Shown here: positions 7,101 through 12,422 of the stretch, piece after piece
Layout: each line of letters starts with the position of its first letter
How positions within the stretch are numbered: the stretch's first letter is position 1
NCBI GenBank assembly: GCA_947383275.1
Contig: CANDCW010000067.1
Coordinates: forward strand, 1 to 13,877
Direction of reading: 5' to 3'
Length of the DNA: 13,877 nt
DNA from: an uncultured Bacillota bacterium
Lineage (GTDB): Bacteria > Bacillota > Clostridia > Oscillospirales > Oscillospiraceae
The notes under the pieces: generated by a model
Databases searched by the model: none
What the model saw: the letters and a program-made list of their open reading frames with translations, nothing else
What the model was told of the DNA's origin: nothing
Made by a program: the position numbers and the translations under genes

Positions 7101-7158
7101 ACCGAAGAAGTCTGTCGTGGACGAAAATCAATTCACCCTCGACGGCTTTGCCGCGTAA
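4114..7158 (+). CDS. Large SF2 DEAD/DEAH-type (SNF2-like) helicase with zinc-ribbon insert
   Basis: 1014 residues. ATP-dependent nucleic-acid translocase by motifs: Walker A AECGSGKT (300-307), motif Ia 'LIMAPSHVTGKW', Walker B variant DELH (536-539), motif III GMTAT (563-567), motif IV region YTSW (770-773), motif V ETGLDL (828-833) and motif VI RQASRRSWRINQ (852-863) with arginine-finger candidates. Between motifs Ia and II, C410-x2-C413 and C447-x2-C450 look like a zinc ribbon. The ~270-residue N-terminal region is not recognised. The tail is Lys-rich (KKKKKPKK) and ends DENQFTLDGFAA, a possible clamp-binding peptide. The start at 4114 follows AAAGGAAG (4095-4102) by 11 bases, a slightly long gap. 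A clamp gene follows 11 bases after the stop. The role is probably replication, repair or recombination of the element; the exact activity is unknown. Confidence 0.87.
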   Translation: MSESRLIELSYFDPKSKVRLTAYADTIMVDRDNSTITAIRFGGYPEMVRAMSDAIYGGGTIEAVQNETKRDLKSAPKGYRRQLTHDGVYASATLMANDDALTAQIQGNEEDEAEAGVQQELQPRRCYIFCPAGDRDRLFEEVDRKTAAPMIPAFRDYVLDELTARGDLRQLEVFSLREKLDAFVLSLKPEDANVVEILEAGLKSGAITIPGAVPGQPDGFGDVKSVVGYLNAFGPTVAQRIRSQFQPLFDPAAEPLSEEVLAVNDTIMAKAGYSLYDAQLAVAEATKRQLDRKKVALIVAECGSGKTKIGSTAIGALQGMHAAAGKRGKTFNLIMAPSHVTGKWVREIGETLPNTFAMVVKSITDLDRLYAAYQAGDKSVYAVFSKEKARDGYMRYPAVTYDHRAKGFRCPDCGKLVQMTISGDGTKYEVNADQLYFIREHRGNHACKSCGTSLWSAINPGRNIPWAKISDYGWVYRPQAAMHRKRTKNERVLARLDDIEANLDGYEPVRGACRRFPLSTYIKKKYRGRIDGLLCDELHEYNNASGQGDAMGELFGVSRLFVGMTATLINGYSSGLFHLLYRLVPGLMGRDGKPYRKPAWFDDEYGVTENVYELSEPDYNSNRRTVKRRVRSRQLPGVSPLVYSRFLLEYTSFLSLSDMGKDLPDYEEIPVPLDMPESVENGYKQAEHILQKVLKTDRKAANKLLSAYLNLLTVYPDQPYDQPEIVDPINGSVIVKPANAACFDDILPKEEKVLEIVRAKAAAGERVLIYTSWTRTDSQQKLLKLLTGEGYRTEILPPTVSPGKREAWVEKRVRSGLQVLITNPKCVETGLDLNDFTTLIFYSMGYNLFTLRQASRRSWRINQTAPRVEVYLLYYKDTMQAKAMKLMASKLAVAGIIEGGFSEEGLAAMSDVRDLTSQMAKELALGIKDNVEDIAAAFKKMAVINPERRARAAAPPAPELPTPKAAAIQDTSARTRRKEFDGLLERTLEEQKKKKKPKKSVVDENQFTLDGFAA

Positions 7159-7169
7159 AGGAGGAAATT

Positions 7170-8360
7170 TTGAACATCACGATAAATCGGGCGGAGCTGT
7201 TGAGCGCCGTCCAAAAGGCCGCTGCCGTCGCGTCGGAGGACGCACCCCTGGAACCGCTGAAGGGGGTGCTTTTAGAGGCTGACGCCGCCGCGGGTACACT
7301 CACCTTCACTGCCACCAACATTGAGACTTCCCTGGAGCAGAAGTTGGTTTGTACCGTTGGAGAAGATGACGCGCTGGTGATGAACGCCAAGCTGCTGGCG
7401 GGGATGCTGGGGCTGATGTCCGGCGAGACGGCGCAGCTGCGCCGCAGGCCGGGAACCCGCGTGCTCACACTGCGCAGCGGGGAGACCATCTACAGCTGGG
7501 GCATCGGGGAGCGAGGCGAATTCCCCAAAATAGAGCTCCCGTTCCCGGAGGACACGGTAAAGCTGTCCGGCATCCCGTCCATGGCCCGGCAGACCATGTT
7601 CGCCACATCTGAGGACAAGGACAAACCCTTGATGCGCTGCGTAAACCTGATGTTCACCCGGGAAGGGCTGAAGGGAGTGGGCTACAACGGCCGGTGCCTG
7701 GTCGCCGCCAAGGGCGACGACAAATCCGCCGGGAACATCAGCCTGCTGCTGCCCGCCAACTCCCTGGAAAAGCTGGCCGGACTGTGTTCGGACGCAGATG
7801 AGTTCAACGTGGGCGTAGCCGGGAAGTTCCTGGTGTTCCAACGTCCGGGGCTCACGTTCGGGGCCATGCTGATGGAGGGCGACTATATGGACACGGACCG
7901 GCTGATGAACAACATCCGCAACCAGTTCACGCTGCTCACCGATGTGGCCGAGCTTCGGCGGACGCTGAAAACCGTGGCGGCGGTAGACCCCAAGGGCCGG
8001 GTGAAGCTGGCCTTTGACGGCGGGCGGATCACCTTCTCCTGCAAGGGAGAGCTGGGGGAAGCCTGCCAGGAGCTGGAGACCGCCCCGCTGACGGGAACGC
8101 CCCAGGGCGGATACTGGTATCTCATCTCCGACCTGATGGCCTGCCTGCGTTCGCTGTCCGGCACGGCCACCCTGGGCATCGCCCAGGCAGGGATGCTGGA
8201 TCTGTCCACTGAGGGAGCCTACTATATGCAGACCGCCATGCGGGAGCCTGTGGCTGCCCCGGTGGTGGTGCAGAAGGCCCCCAAAGCCGAGCCAAAAAAA
8301 GCGGAAAAGAAGGCCAAACCCTCCAAGGCCAAGGCTAAGACCGCCAAAAAGGCGGCGTAG
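7170..8360 (+). CDS. DnaN-like sliding clamp (DNA polymerase III beta subunit homologue)
   Basis: 396 residues. The three-fold clamp architecture is visible: domain 1 'MNITINRAELLSAVQKAAAVAS ... LTFTATNIETSLEQ ... NAKLLAGML', domain 2 beginning near 'FPKIELPFPEDTVKLSGIPSMARQTMFATSEDKDKPLMRCVNLMF' with 'GVGYNGRCLVAA' where chromosomal DnaN has TDGHRLA, and domain 3 from about 'YMDTDRLMNNI' to 'YYMQTAMREPV', the counterpart of the usual C-terminal MPxR pocket strand. Beyond this, the last ~35 residues are a Lys/Ala/Pro tail absent from ordinary DnaN. The start is TTG at 7170, with AAAGGAGG (7157-7164) 5 bases upstream and overlapping the helicase stop. It presumably encircles DNA and tethers partners, perhaps the helicase encoded just upstream. 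It diverges too far from housekeeping DnaN to be the chromosomal gene. Confidence 0.85.
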   Translation: MNITINRAELLSAVQKAAAVASEDAPLEPLKGVLLEADAAAGTLTFTATNIETSLEQKLVCTVGEDDALVMNAKLLAGMLGLMSGETAQLRRRPGTRVLTLRSGETIYSWGIGERGEFPKIELPFPEDTVKLSGIPSMARQTMFATSEDKDKPLMRCVNLMFTREGLKGVGYNGRCLVAAKGDDKSAGNISLLLPANSLEKLAGLCSDADEFNVGVAGKFLVFQRPGLTFGAMLMEGDYMDTDRLMNNIRNQFTLLTDVAELRRTLKTVAAVDPKGRVKLAFDGGRITFSCKGELGEACQELETAPLTGTPQGGYWYLISDLMACLRSLSGTATLGIAQAGMLDLSTEGAYYMQTAMREPVAAPVVVQKAPKAEPKKAEKKAKPSKAKAKTAKKAA

Positions 8361-8372
8361 GGGGTGCAGCGT

Positions 8373-8768
8373 GTGAAGGAGAACGACATCTGTAGATATT
8401 GCGGCGGTGTGATCAAGCTGATTCCCGCCAAAGCGGTCTATGGCGAGTCCGCCCGGCGGCTGGGCATGGAGGGCGAGTTTGTCTATCAATGCCAGAACTG
8501 CAACGCCCGGGTGGGCTGCCACAAGGGCACCACGCGGGCCTTGGGCAATGTGGCCAATGAGGTGCTGCGGCTGAAGCGGATGGAGGCCCACCGGGTGTTC
8601 GACGCCCTTTGGAAAAGCGGGCGCATGACCCGGACGGGGGCGTACCGCTGGCTGGCGGGTGAGCTCCATCTGCGGCCCGAGCGCGCCCATATCGGCGGGT
8701 TTGAAATGGATCAGTGTCAGAGGGTCATTGAGCTGTGCGAAAAATGGAACAACGAGGAGGCGGCGTAA
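8373..8768 (+). CDS. DUF3268 zinc-finger protein
   Basis: 131 residues, matching the DUF3268 zinc-finger family along its length: CRYCGG (C7, C10), then 'YQCQNCNARVGCHKGTTRALGNVANEVLR' with C40, C43, C49 and H50, then 'AHRVFDALWKSGRMTRTGAYRWLAGEL', 'AHIGGF' and 'DQCQRVIELC'. The family is frequent on phages and mobile elements and its function is not established; the paired Cys motifs suggest zinc binding. GTG at 8373 is chosen over GTG at 8364 because the GGGGG run at 8360-8364 gives 8-base spacing to the former and overlaps the latter. Its stop overlaps the next start by one base, which indicates translational coupling. Confidence 0.85.
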   Translation: MKENDICRYCGGVIKLIPAKAVYGESARRLGMEGEFVYQCQNCNARVGCHKGTTRALGNVANEVLRLKRMEAHRVFDALWKSGRMTRTGAYRWLAGELHLRPERAHIGGFEMDQCQRVIELCEKWNNEEAA

Positions 8769-9193
8769 TGCGGGAATGTGAGCATAAACAGTCGATGTGC
8801 CATTGTATTGACTGGAAAAATGATGACATAGCCATACAGGTTAATCACCTCATGAACTATTTTGAGTTCTCCGGCTTCGAACTGAAGTATACCACCCTGG
8901 AGCCGGAAGAAGGCCGCCGCCTGTGCAAAATCGGCCGATGCCGAATCTGTGGAGGTGACCTGTGCATCGGCAGGGAATTGCCCGGCCAGGCCACGCCGGA
9001 TGAACTGTTGACGGAGATCTACCGTTGGATGTTTCAGATGTGGAGTGCGCAAAATGAACGGCTTCCCGCCAATGTAAACTGCTTCCGAGATATGTTTATA
9101 TCGCTGTTTCACGAATCTGATCGGGAATTTGTGCAGGAATGGCTGAACGGGCGTGCTGGAAATGAGAACTCTCGCATCAGGGAGGGGTCGTAG
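8768..9193 (+). CDS. Unrecognised Cys-rich protein, paralogue of the gene at 9725
   Basis: 141 residues, family not recognised. It contains C4, C11, C13, then a probable zinc site 'CKIGRCRICGGDLC' (C53, C58, C61, C66). The central helix 'TPDELLTEIYRWMF' and the C-terminal 'CFRDMFISLFHESDREFVQEWLNG' align with 'TGDDLLKAIYDTVQ' and 'QFRHSKQFLDLFNDWDRERAQLWLEQN' of the protein at 9725, and 'NYFEFS' with 'NYFKLS', so the two are paralogues. GAGGAGG at 8754-8760 lies 7 bases before the ATG, which overlaps the previous stop (TAATG). The gene is visibly more A/T-rich than its neighbours. It may bind nucleic acid or protein through zinc, but no function can be named. Confidence 0.7.
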   Translation: MRECEHKQSMCHCIDWKNDDIAIQVNHLMNYFEFSGFELKYTTLEPEEGRRLCKIGRCRICGGDLCIGRELPGQATPDELLTEIYRWMFQMWSAQNERLPANVNCFRDMFISLFHESDREFVQEWLNGRAGNENSRIREGS

Positions 9194-9721
9194 ATGGCAA
9201 AAACAAAGTACACCTTCCCGGTGCCGACTTGCCCCGGCTGCCAGTACCACCAGCTTGTGGGCTGCGCGCGCTACTGCAATGGTTTCCCGAAAAAACGGAA
9301 ATCTAAGCGGTTCCGCAAGTCCGACCCGAAATACAAGCCCCCCAAGTGGTGCCCCCGGCTGACCTCCCCGCCGGTGTGCCGCGTCTACGGCTTTGTGGAT
9401 GAGAAGAGCGAGTTCCTGGAATGGCGCCTCAACCGAAAGGACTACAAGCCGGGTGCGCACATCTCCCCCTCAGAATCCCGCTACAGGCTGCGCTGTGAGG
9501 GAACCCTTGGCCTGACTGCCAAGCAGTTTTATGACGCCATGCAGAGGGAATCTGTGGAGCAGACTTTTTCCGATGCTGGGATGGAGCTGGAGTATGGAGA
9601 GGTCATTGAGATAGACGACGGCCTGAAACCCTACTATTTTTATTACTTGAACTATGACAGGCTGCTTCCCCTGTACTCTTTCGACCGTTCGCGGGTGCGG
9701 ACTGACGCAAAGGAGGACTGA
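9194..9721 (+). CDS. Unrecognised Cys- and Lys/Arg-rich small protein
   Basis: 175 residues, not recognised. The N-terminal third holds six cysteines (C13, C16, C24, C28, C53, C62), with CPGC near the start, around a strongly basic stretch 'PKKRKSKRFRKSDPKYKPPK' (32-51), which suggests a zinc-stabilised nucleic-acid-binding segment. The C-terminal part is a mixed fold with an aromatic cluster 'PYYFYYLNYDRLLPLYSF'. GGAGGGG at 9181-9187 lies 6 bases before the ATG, and the start directly follows the previous stop codon. It sits between two paralogous genes, so it was either present before their duplication or inserted between the copies. Confidence 0.68.
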   Translation: MAKTKYTFPVPTCPGCQYHQLVGCARYCNGFPKKRKSKRFRKSDPKYKPPKWCPRLTSPPVCRVYGFVDEKSEFLEWRLNRKDYKPGAHISPSESRYRLRCEGTLGLTAKQFYDAMQRESVEQTFSDAGMELEYGEVIEIDDGLKPYYFYYLNYDRLLPLYSFDRSRVRTDAKED

Positions 9722-9724
9722 AAA

Positions 9725-10612
9725 ATGGTAAACAGATACTGCGAATGCTGCCACCGTCTGGCGGGCCGGCCCGATGCCGCCACCAATTTTTACAACGACC
9801 ACTTCATCCCCACCCACTGGGCGTTGAACTATTTCAAACTCAGCGAGTGCTTGGGCGTCAGCCTGATGGGCTGCTGTAAGGACTGCGGCGGCGAGCTGGA
9901 GAAGGTCATCCCGATCCAGAAGGGCCTGACCGGGGACGATTTGCTGAAGGCCATTTATGACACGGTGCAGACCGCCCATCCCTATGACAGTTTTTCAACG
10001 CAGGTGGGGTACTACGGCCGCTGTGAGGAACGCAGCAGGTTCTATGCGAGCCGGGATGAGCAGCGCCAGTTCCGGCACAGCAAGCAATTCCTAGATTTGT
10101 TCAACGACTGGGATCGGGAGCGGGCACAGCTCTGGCTGGAACAGAATTTCCCGCCGGAGAAGCCCACCGAGGTGTTCCGGGACACCGGCGGCAGCCTGTT
10201 CAGCAGCGTGATCCGAAGGGCAAAGGCAAACGGCGATTTCGACAGGGCCGGGGCCATCCTGGACTACTACCTGCCCTGTGAGCACGAGGGGGGCAGGCAC
10301 GAAGGGGTAAAGCTCACCGCCTACGAATTTGACTTTGTGCCCATCGTCAACTATGGCTGTGAGGGCATCTACATCGACTGCTATCTGAAGGGAAAGTTTG
10401 ATGAATCCAGGCGGTGCTCCCTCCATGTGGGCACGCTGAAAACGCTGAGACGTGACCTGGAGGCCGCCAAAATCATGGGCGAGCTGTGCGGCGCACTGAT
10501 GCATCACGCCAGCGAATATGTCAATCAGAACCTGCGCCGTTATACGCCGGCTCAAGAATTGGAGGCAGAATACCGGCAAAAGGACGCCGGGGAGGCCGGA
10601 AGCCATGTGTGA
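9725..10612 (+). CDS. Unrecognised two-part Cys-rich protein, longer paralogue of the gene at 8768
   Basis: 295 residues. Residues ~1-148 are paralogous to the protein at 8768: a Cys cluster (C6, C8, C9), 'NYFKLSECL', a CCKDCGGEL site (C50, C51, C54), and the 'DDLLKAIYD' and 'FLDLFNDWDRERAQLWLEQN' helices. Residues ~150-290 are an extra domain with 'AYEFDFVPIVNYGCEGIYIDCYLKG', 'SLHVGTLKTLRRDLEAAKIMGELCGALMHHASEYVNQNL', an alpha/beta pattern that I cannot assign. AGGAGG at 9711-9716 gives 8-base spacing to the ATG at 9725. The 3' end overlaps the next gene by 8 bases. No transmembrane segment or signal peptide is seen, so it is probably cytoplasmic. Confidence 0.7.
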   Translation: MVNRYCECCHRLAGRPDAATNFYNDHFIPTHWALNYFKLSECLGVSLMGCCKDCGGELEKVIPIQKGLTGDDLLKAIYDTVQTAHPYDSFSTQVGYYGRCEERSRFYASRDEQRQFRHSKQFLDLFNDWDRERAQLWLEQNFPPEKPTEVFRDTGGSLFSSVIRRAKANGDFDRAGAILDYYLPCEHEGGRHEGVKLTAYEFDFVPIVNYGCEGIYIDCYLKGKFDESRRCSLHVGTLKTLRRDLEAAKIMGELCGALMHHASEYVNQNLRRYTPAQELEAEYRQKDAGEAGSHV

Positions 10613-10892
10613 GCCTGGAACGAGGAATGGCCTGACGTTTTTGGAGTGCTGCGAGATCGTGCGATCCGGGGGCCTGCACATGATCCGCCCCAGCGGCGAA
10701 GCGTCCGGGCAGTACGACCTGTGCGAGCCTTTTGAAAACGAGAAGGGCTGGACCTGGCTGGACACTGTGACGGCTAACGTGGTCTGTCAGGTGTATAGCG
10801 CCCTTTCCCCGGAGCGGCAGGAGAAGTTTAAGGCCCTGCCTGCGGGAGTAATTTTGAATTTCTGCTGGAAGATCGTTGAAAAAGCACCGTAG
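10605..10892 (+). CDS. Unrecognised small protein (95 aa)
   Basis: 95 residues, family not recognised. It has a short alpha-helical start ('LTFLECCEIVRSGG'), a Trp-containing centre ('NEKGWTWLDTVTANVVCQVYSAL') and a helical end ('LPAGVILNFCWKIVEKAP'). The ATG at 10605 has GGGGAGG at 10589-10595 with 9-base spacing. It overlaps the end of the preceding gene by 8 bases, so translational coupling is likely. An in-frame ATG at 10518 lies deep in the preceding gene and has no comparable ribosome-binding site. Its small size and operon position suggest an accessory partner of a neighbouring product (inference). Confidence 0.6.
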   Translation: MCEPGTRNGLTFLECCEIVRSGGLHMIRPSGEASGQYDLCEPFENEKGWTWLDTVTANVVCQVYSALSPERQEKFKALPAGVILNFCWKIVEKAP

Positions 10893-10915
10893 AGTTTAAA
10901 GAAAGGACGCTGAAC

Positions 10916-11461
10916 ATGACGCTGAACGAATTTAAGCGAATGGCACAGGAACGGCCCATTTTCCTGGAGCTGCTCTGGCGCAACGGGGAAACGTCTGGCT
11001 TTGCGCCCTGGCTGCGGGGTCCCCGCCGCATCGCCGCTGTGCGCAGCTATGGCTTTGACCTGGTGCTCAACACCACGGAAGGACTGAACGATCCCAATCA
11101 GAAAACGTCCCAGCTGCGGGTGGAGCGGTCTGCTCGATTTGAGCTGGATGGCGATATCCTCTCCGTCTACAACGGCGGGTTCCGCCCGGCCACGGAGGAC
11201 GAACAGGAGGCCATGGACGGCTGGGCCCGCAAGGCGGCCCAATCCCCGAACGCCGGATATTGGAGCATGGTGGGCTTTTTTCGGAGCTTTCCCAGTGGCG
11301 CCGGACGGCAGAACGCCCGCCGCCACAGGGGAAGCAGGGGCTATGAGCACCTGCTCCGTGACCGACGCAGGAAGATCGCCCCCTGCACCGGGCGGGAGCT
11401 CGTCTTTGACAAGAATGTTCGGGGAGAGCTGTCCCTGAAGTACCGGGTCATCGCGGCTTGA
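10916..11461 (+). CDS. Unrecognised basic protein (181 aa)
   Basis: 181 residues, not recognised. The first ~110 residues look like a compact beta-rich domain ('IFLELLWRNGETSGFAPWLRGPRRIAAVRSYGFDLVLN ... RFELDGDILSVYNGGFRPATEDEQEAMDGW'). Residues ~135-160 are strongly Arg-rich ('RQNARRHRGSRGYEHLLRDRRRK'), suggesting nucleic-acid contact. It ends with a short beta segment 'LSLKYRVIAA'. GAAAGGA at 10901-10907 lies 8 bases upstream of the ATG. It belongs to the same run of genes, 23 bases after the previous stop, and is followed by an 80-base gap holding a hairpin. Confidence 0.62.
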   Translation: MTLNEFKRMAQERPIFLELLWRNGETSGFAPWLRGPRRIAAVRSYGFDLVLNTTEGLNDPNQKTSQLRVERSARFELDGDILSVYNGGFRPATEDEQEAMDGWARKAAQSPNAGYWSMVGFFRSFPSGAGRQNARRHRGSRGYEHLLRDRRRKIAPCTGRELVFDKNVRGELSLKYRVIAA

Positions 11462-11493
11462 CACAGGGCACACGAATGGCCGGCAAACAAATT

Positions 11494-11518
11494 GGGCCTG
11501 CGCCCCGCGCACAGGCCC
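11494..11518 (+). other. Strong GC hairpin upstream of the sigma-like gene
   Basis: GGGCC (11494-11498) pairs with GGCCC (11514-11518), and TGCGC (11499-11503) with GCGCA (11507-11511), around a CCC loop; two bases (11512-11513) bulge. No T-run follows, so it is not a standard terminator. It ends 9 bases before the AAGGAG ribosome-binding site of the next gene and could affect mRNA stability or translation. Confidence 0.4.
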
Positions 11519-11541
11519 CCAAAATACAAGGAGTTTTTGAA

Positions 11542-11901
11542 ATGAAAAACAATATTTCCTATGAGCTTCGCAACCGCGTGGTGGAGGAGCACCTCCACTG
11601 CATCGACACCGTGATCCGGCAGAACTGGACGCTGATCCAGGCCGCGCACCTTGAACGGGACGATGTGTACCAACAGTTGGCCATCCGGCTGATCCGTTGC
11701 GTGGACACCTACGACCCGGCCAAGGGTTCTCTGAAAAAACGTATCTACGCGCAGCTGAAATATGAGCTGCTCAACTGCAAGGAGGTCCGCCGCCTGACCG
11801 GCATCACTGGCGCTCCGAAGGAGTTCCGTGGAGGAAACATCATTTCTCTCGACGCCATTCGGGAGGGCGGCAGGCTGTATCAGCAACTGAGCGCAGCGTA
11901 G
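11542..11901 (+). CDS. Small sigma-70 region 2-like protein
   Basis: 119 residues. Residues ~36-85 ('HLERDDVYQQLAIRLIRCVDTYDPAKGSLKKRIYAQLKYELLNC') follow the sigma-70 region 2 pattern: acidic-x-Q helix, 'D-x-Y/F-D-P-x-K-G-S' turn and the following helix that binds core RNA polymerase and the -10 element. No region 4 (-35-binding helix-turn-helix) is present, so it is much shorter than a full sigma factor. The ATG at 11542 has AAGGAG at 11528-11533 with 8-base spacing; the frame is open back to 11458 but upstream starts lack a ribosome-binding site. It may help transcribe element genes, or act as a regulator that occupies the sigma site. The sigma resemblance is fairly clear; the activity is inferred. 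Confidence 0.65.
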   Translation: MKNNISYELRNRVVEEHLHCIDTVIRQNWTLIQAAHLERDDVYQQLAIRLIRCVDTYDPAKGSLKKRIYAQLKYELLNCKEVRRLTGITGAPKEFRGGNIISLDAIREGGRLYQQLSAA

Positions 11902-11917
11902 GCGGAGAATGGCTGTG

Positions 11918-12409
11918 ATGATGTACCGTCTGCGCGCGGCATTGCAAGGGTTTTGCCGCCGGCTGTCTCGCTTCATGACGCGGCATTTCATTGATCGGAA
12001 AAGCGAATGGGCGGATGTGGAAGAGTTGGGCGAAAATGTCGGTCAGGACGCCCGGTTCCTGCGCCTCCAGCTGACCAAGGCGCGGGCGGAAAACACCGAC
12101 TTGAAAAGCCAGACGAAGGATTTCGGGGAGCGGTTTGCGGCGCTGTTCCATATGCCGGACGATGGGTTGCGGGAAATTGTCCGCAGCTACGAAATCCGGC
12201 GGAAATCGGTTGGGACATCCTGTGAAGTGGTTTTGGAGCATTGCGTCTTTTGCGGTGACCCGATAGAGGTGAAGGTGTTCCAGCATGAGCGGGACGCCCT
12301 GTTGTATGTGGCGCTCCTGCAAACGGCAGGATACCAGCCCCAACGCAATCTGTCCTGTCCGCTTTGCTATACGGAGTATGAAAAATCTCTGGAATTATCA
12401 AAGGATTGA
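11918..12409 (+). CDS. Unrecognised coiled-coil protein with C-terminal zinc-ribbon-like Cys pairs
   Basis: 163 residues from this start. A basic N-terminal segment ('MMYRLRAALQGFCRRLSRFMTRHF') precedes a probable coiled coil ('QDARFLRLQLTKARAENTDLKSQTKDFGERFAAL', ~40-75), then a helical region and two Cys pairs, CVFCGD and CPLCY, about 40 residues apart, that could hold one zinc. Family not recognised. Several starts are possible: ATG 11909 lies only one base after GGAG (11904-11907), GTG 11915 is 7 bases away and ATG 11918 is 10 away; the last is chosen as the best compromise. The gene sits between the sigma-like gene and the AAA+ gene with short gaps and is probably co-expressed with them. 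Confidence 0.62.
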   Translation: MMYRLRAALQGFCRRLSRFMTRHFIDRKSEWADVEELGENVGQDARFLRLQLTKARAENTDLKSQTKDFGERFAALFHMPDDGLREIVRSYEIRRKSVGTSCEVVLEHCVFCGDPIEVKVFQHERDALLYVALLQTAGYQPQRNLSCPLCYTEYEKSLELSKD

Positions 12410-12422
12410 AAGGGGTAAAACC

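Noticed and set aside
7272..8690. 472-codon minus-strand frame opposite the clamp gene
   Set aside because: The clamp reading is unambiguous on the plus strand; the antisense product is a codon-bias shadow.
12285..12422. Upstream extension of the AAA+ gene to ATG 12285
   Set aside because: Overlaps the preceding gene; ATG 12423 has AAAGGGG at ideal spacing and the protein fits the family from there.
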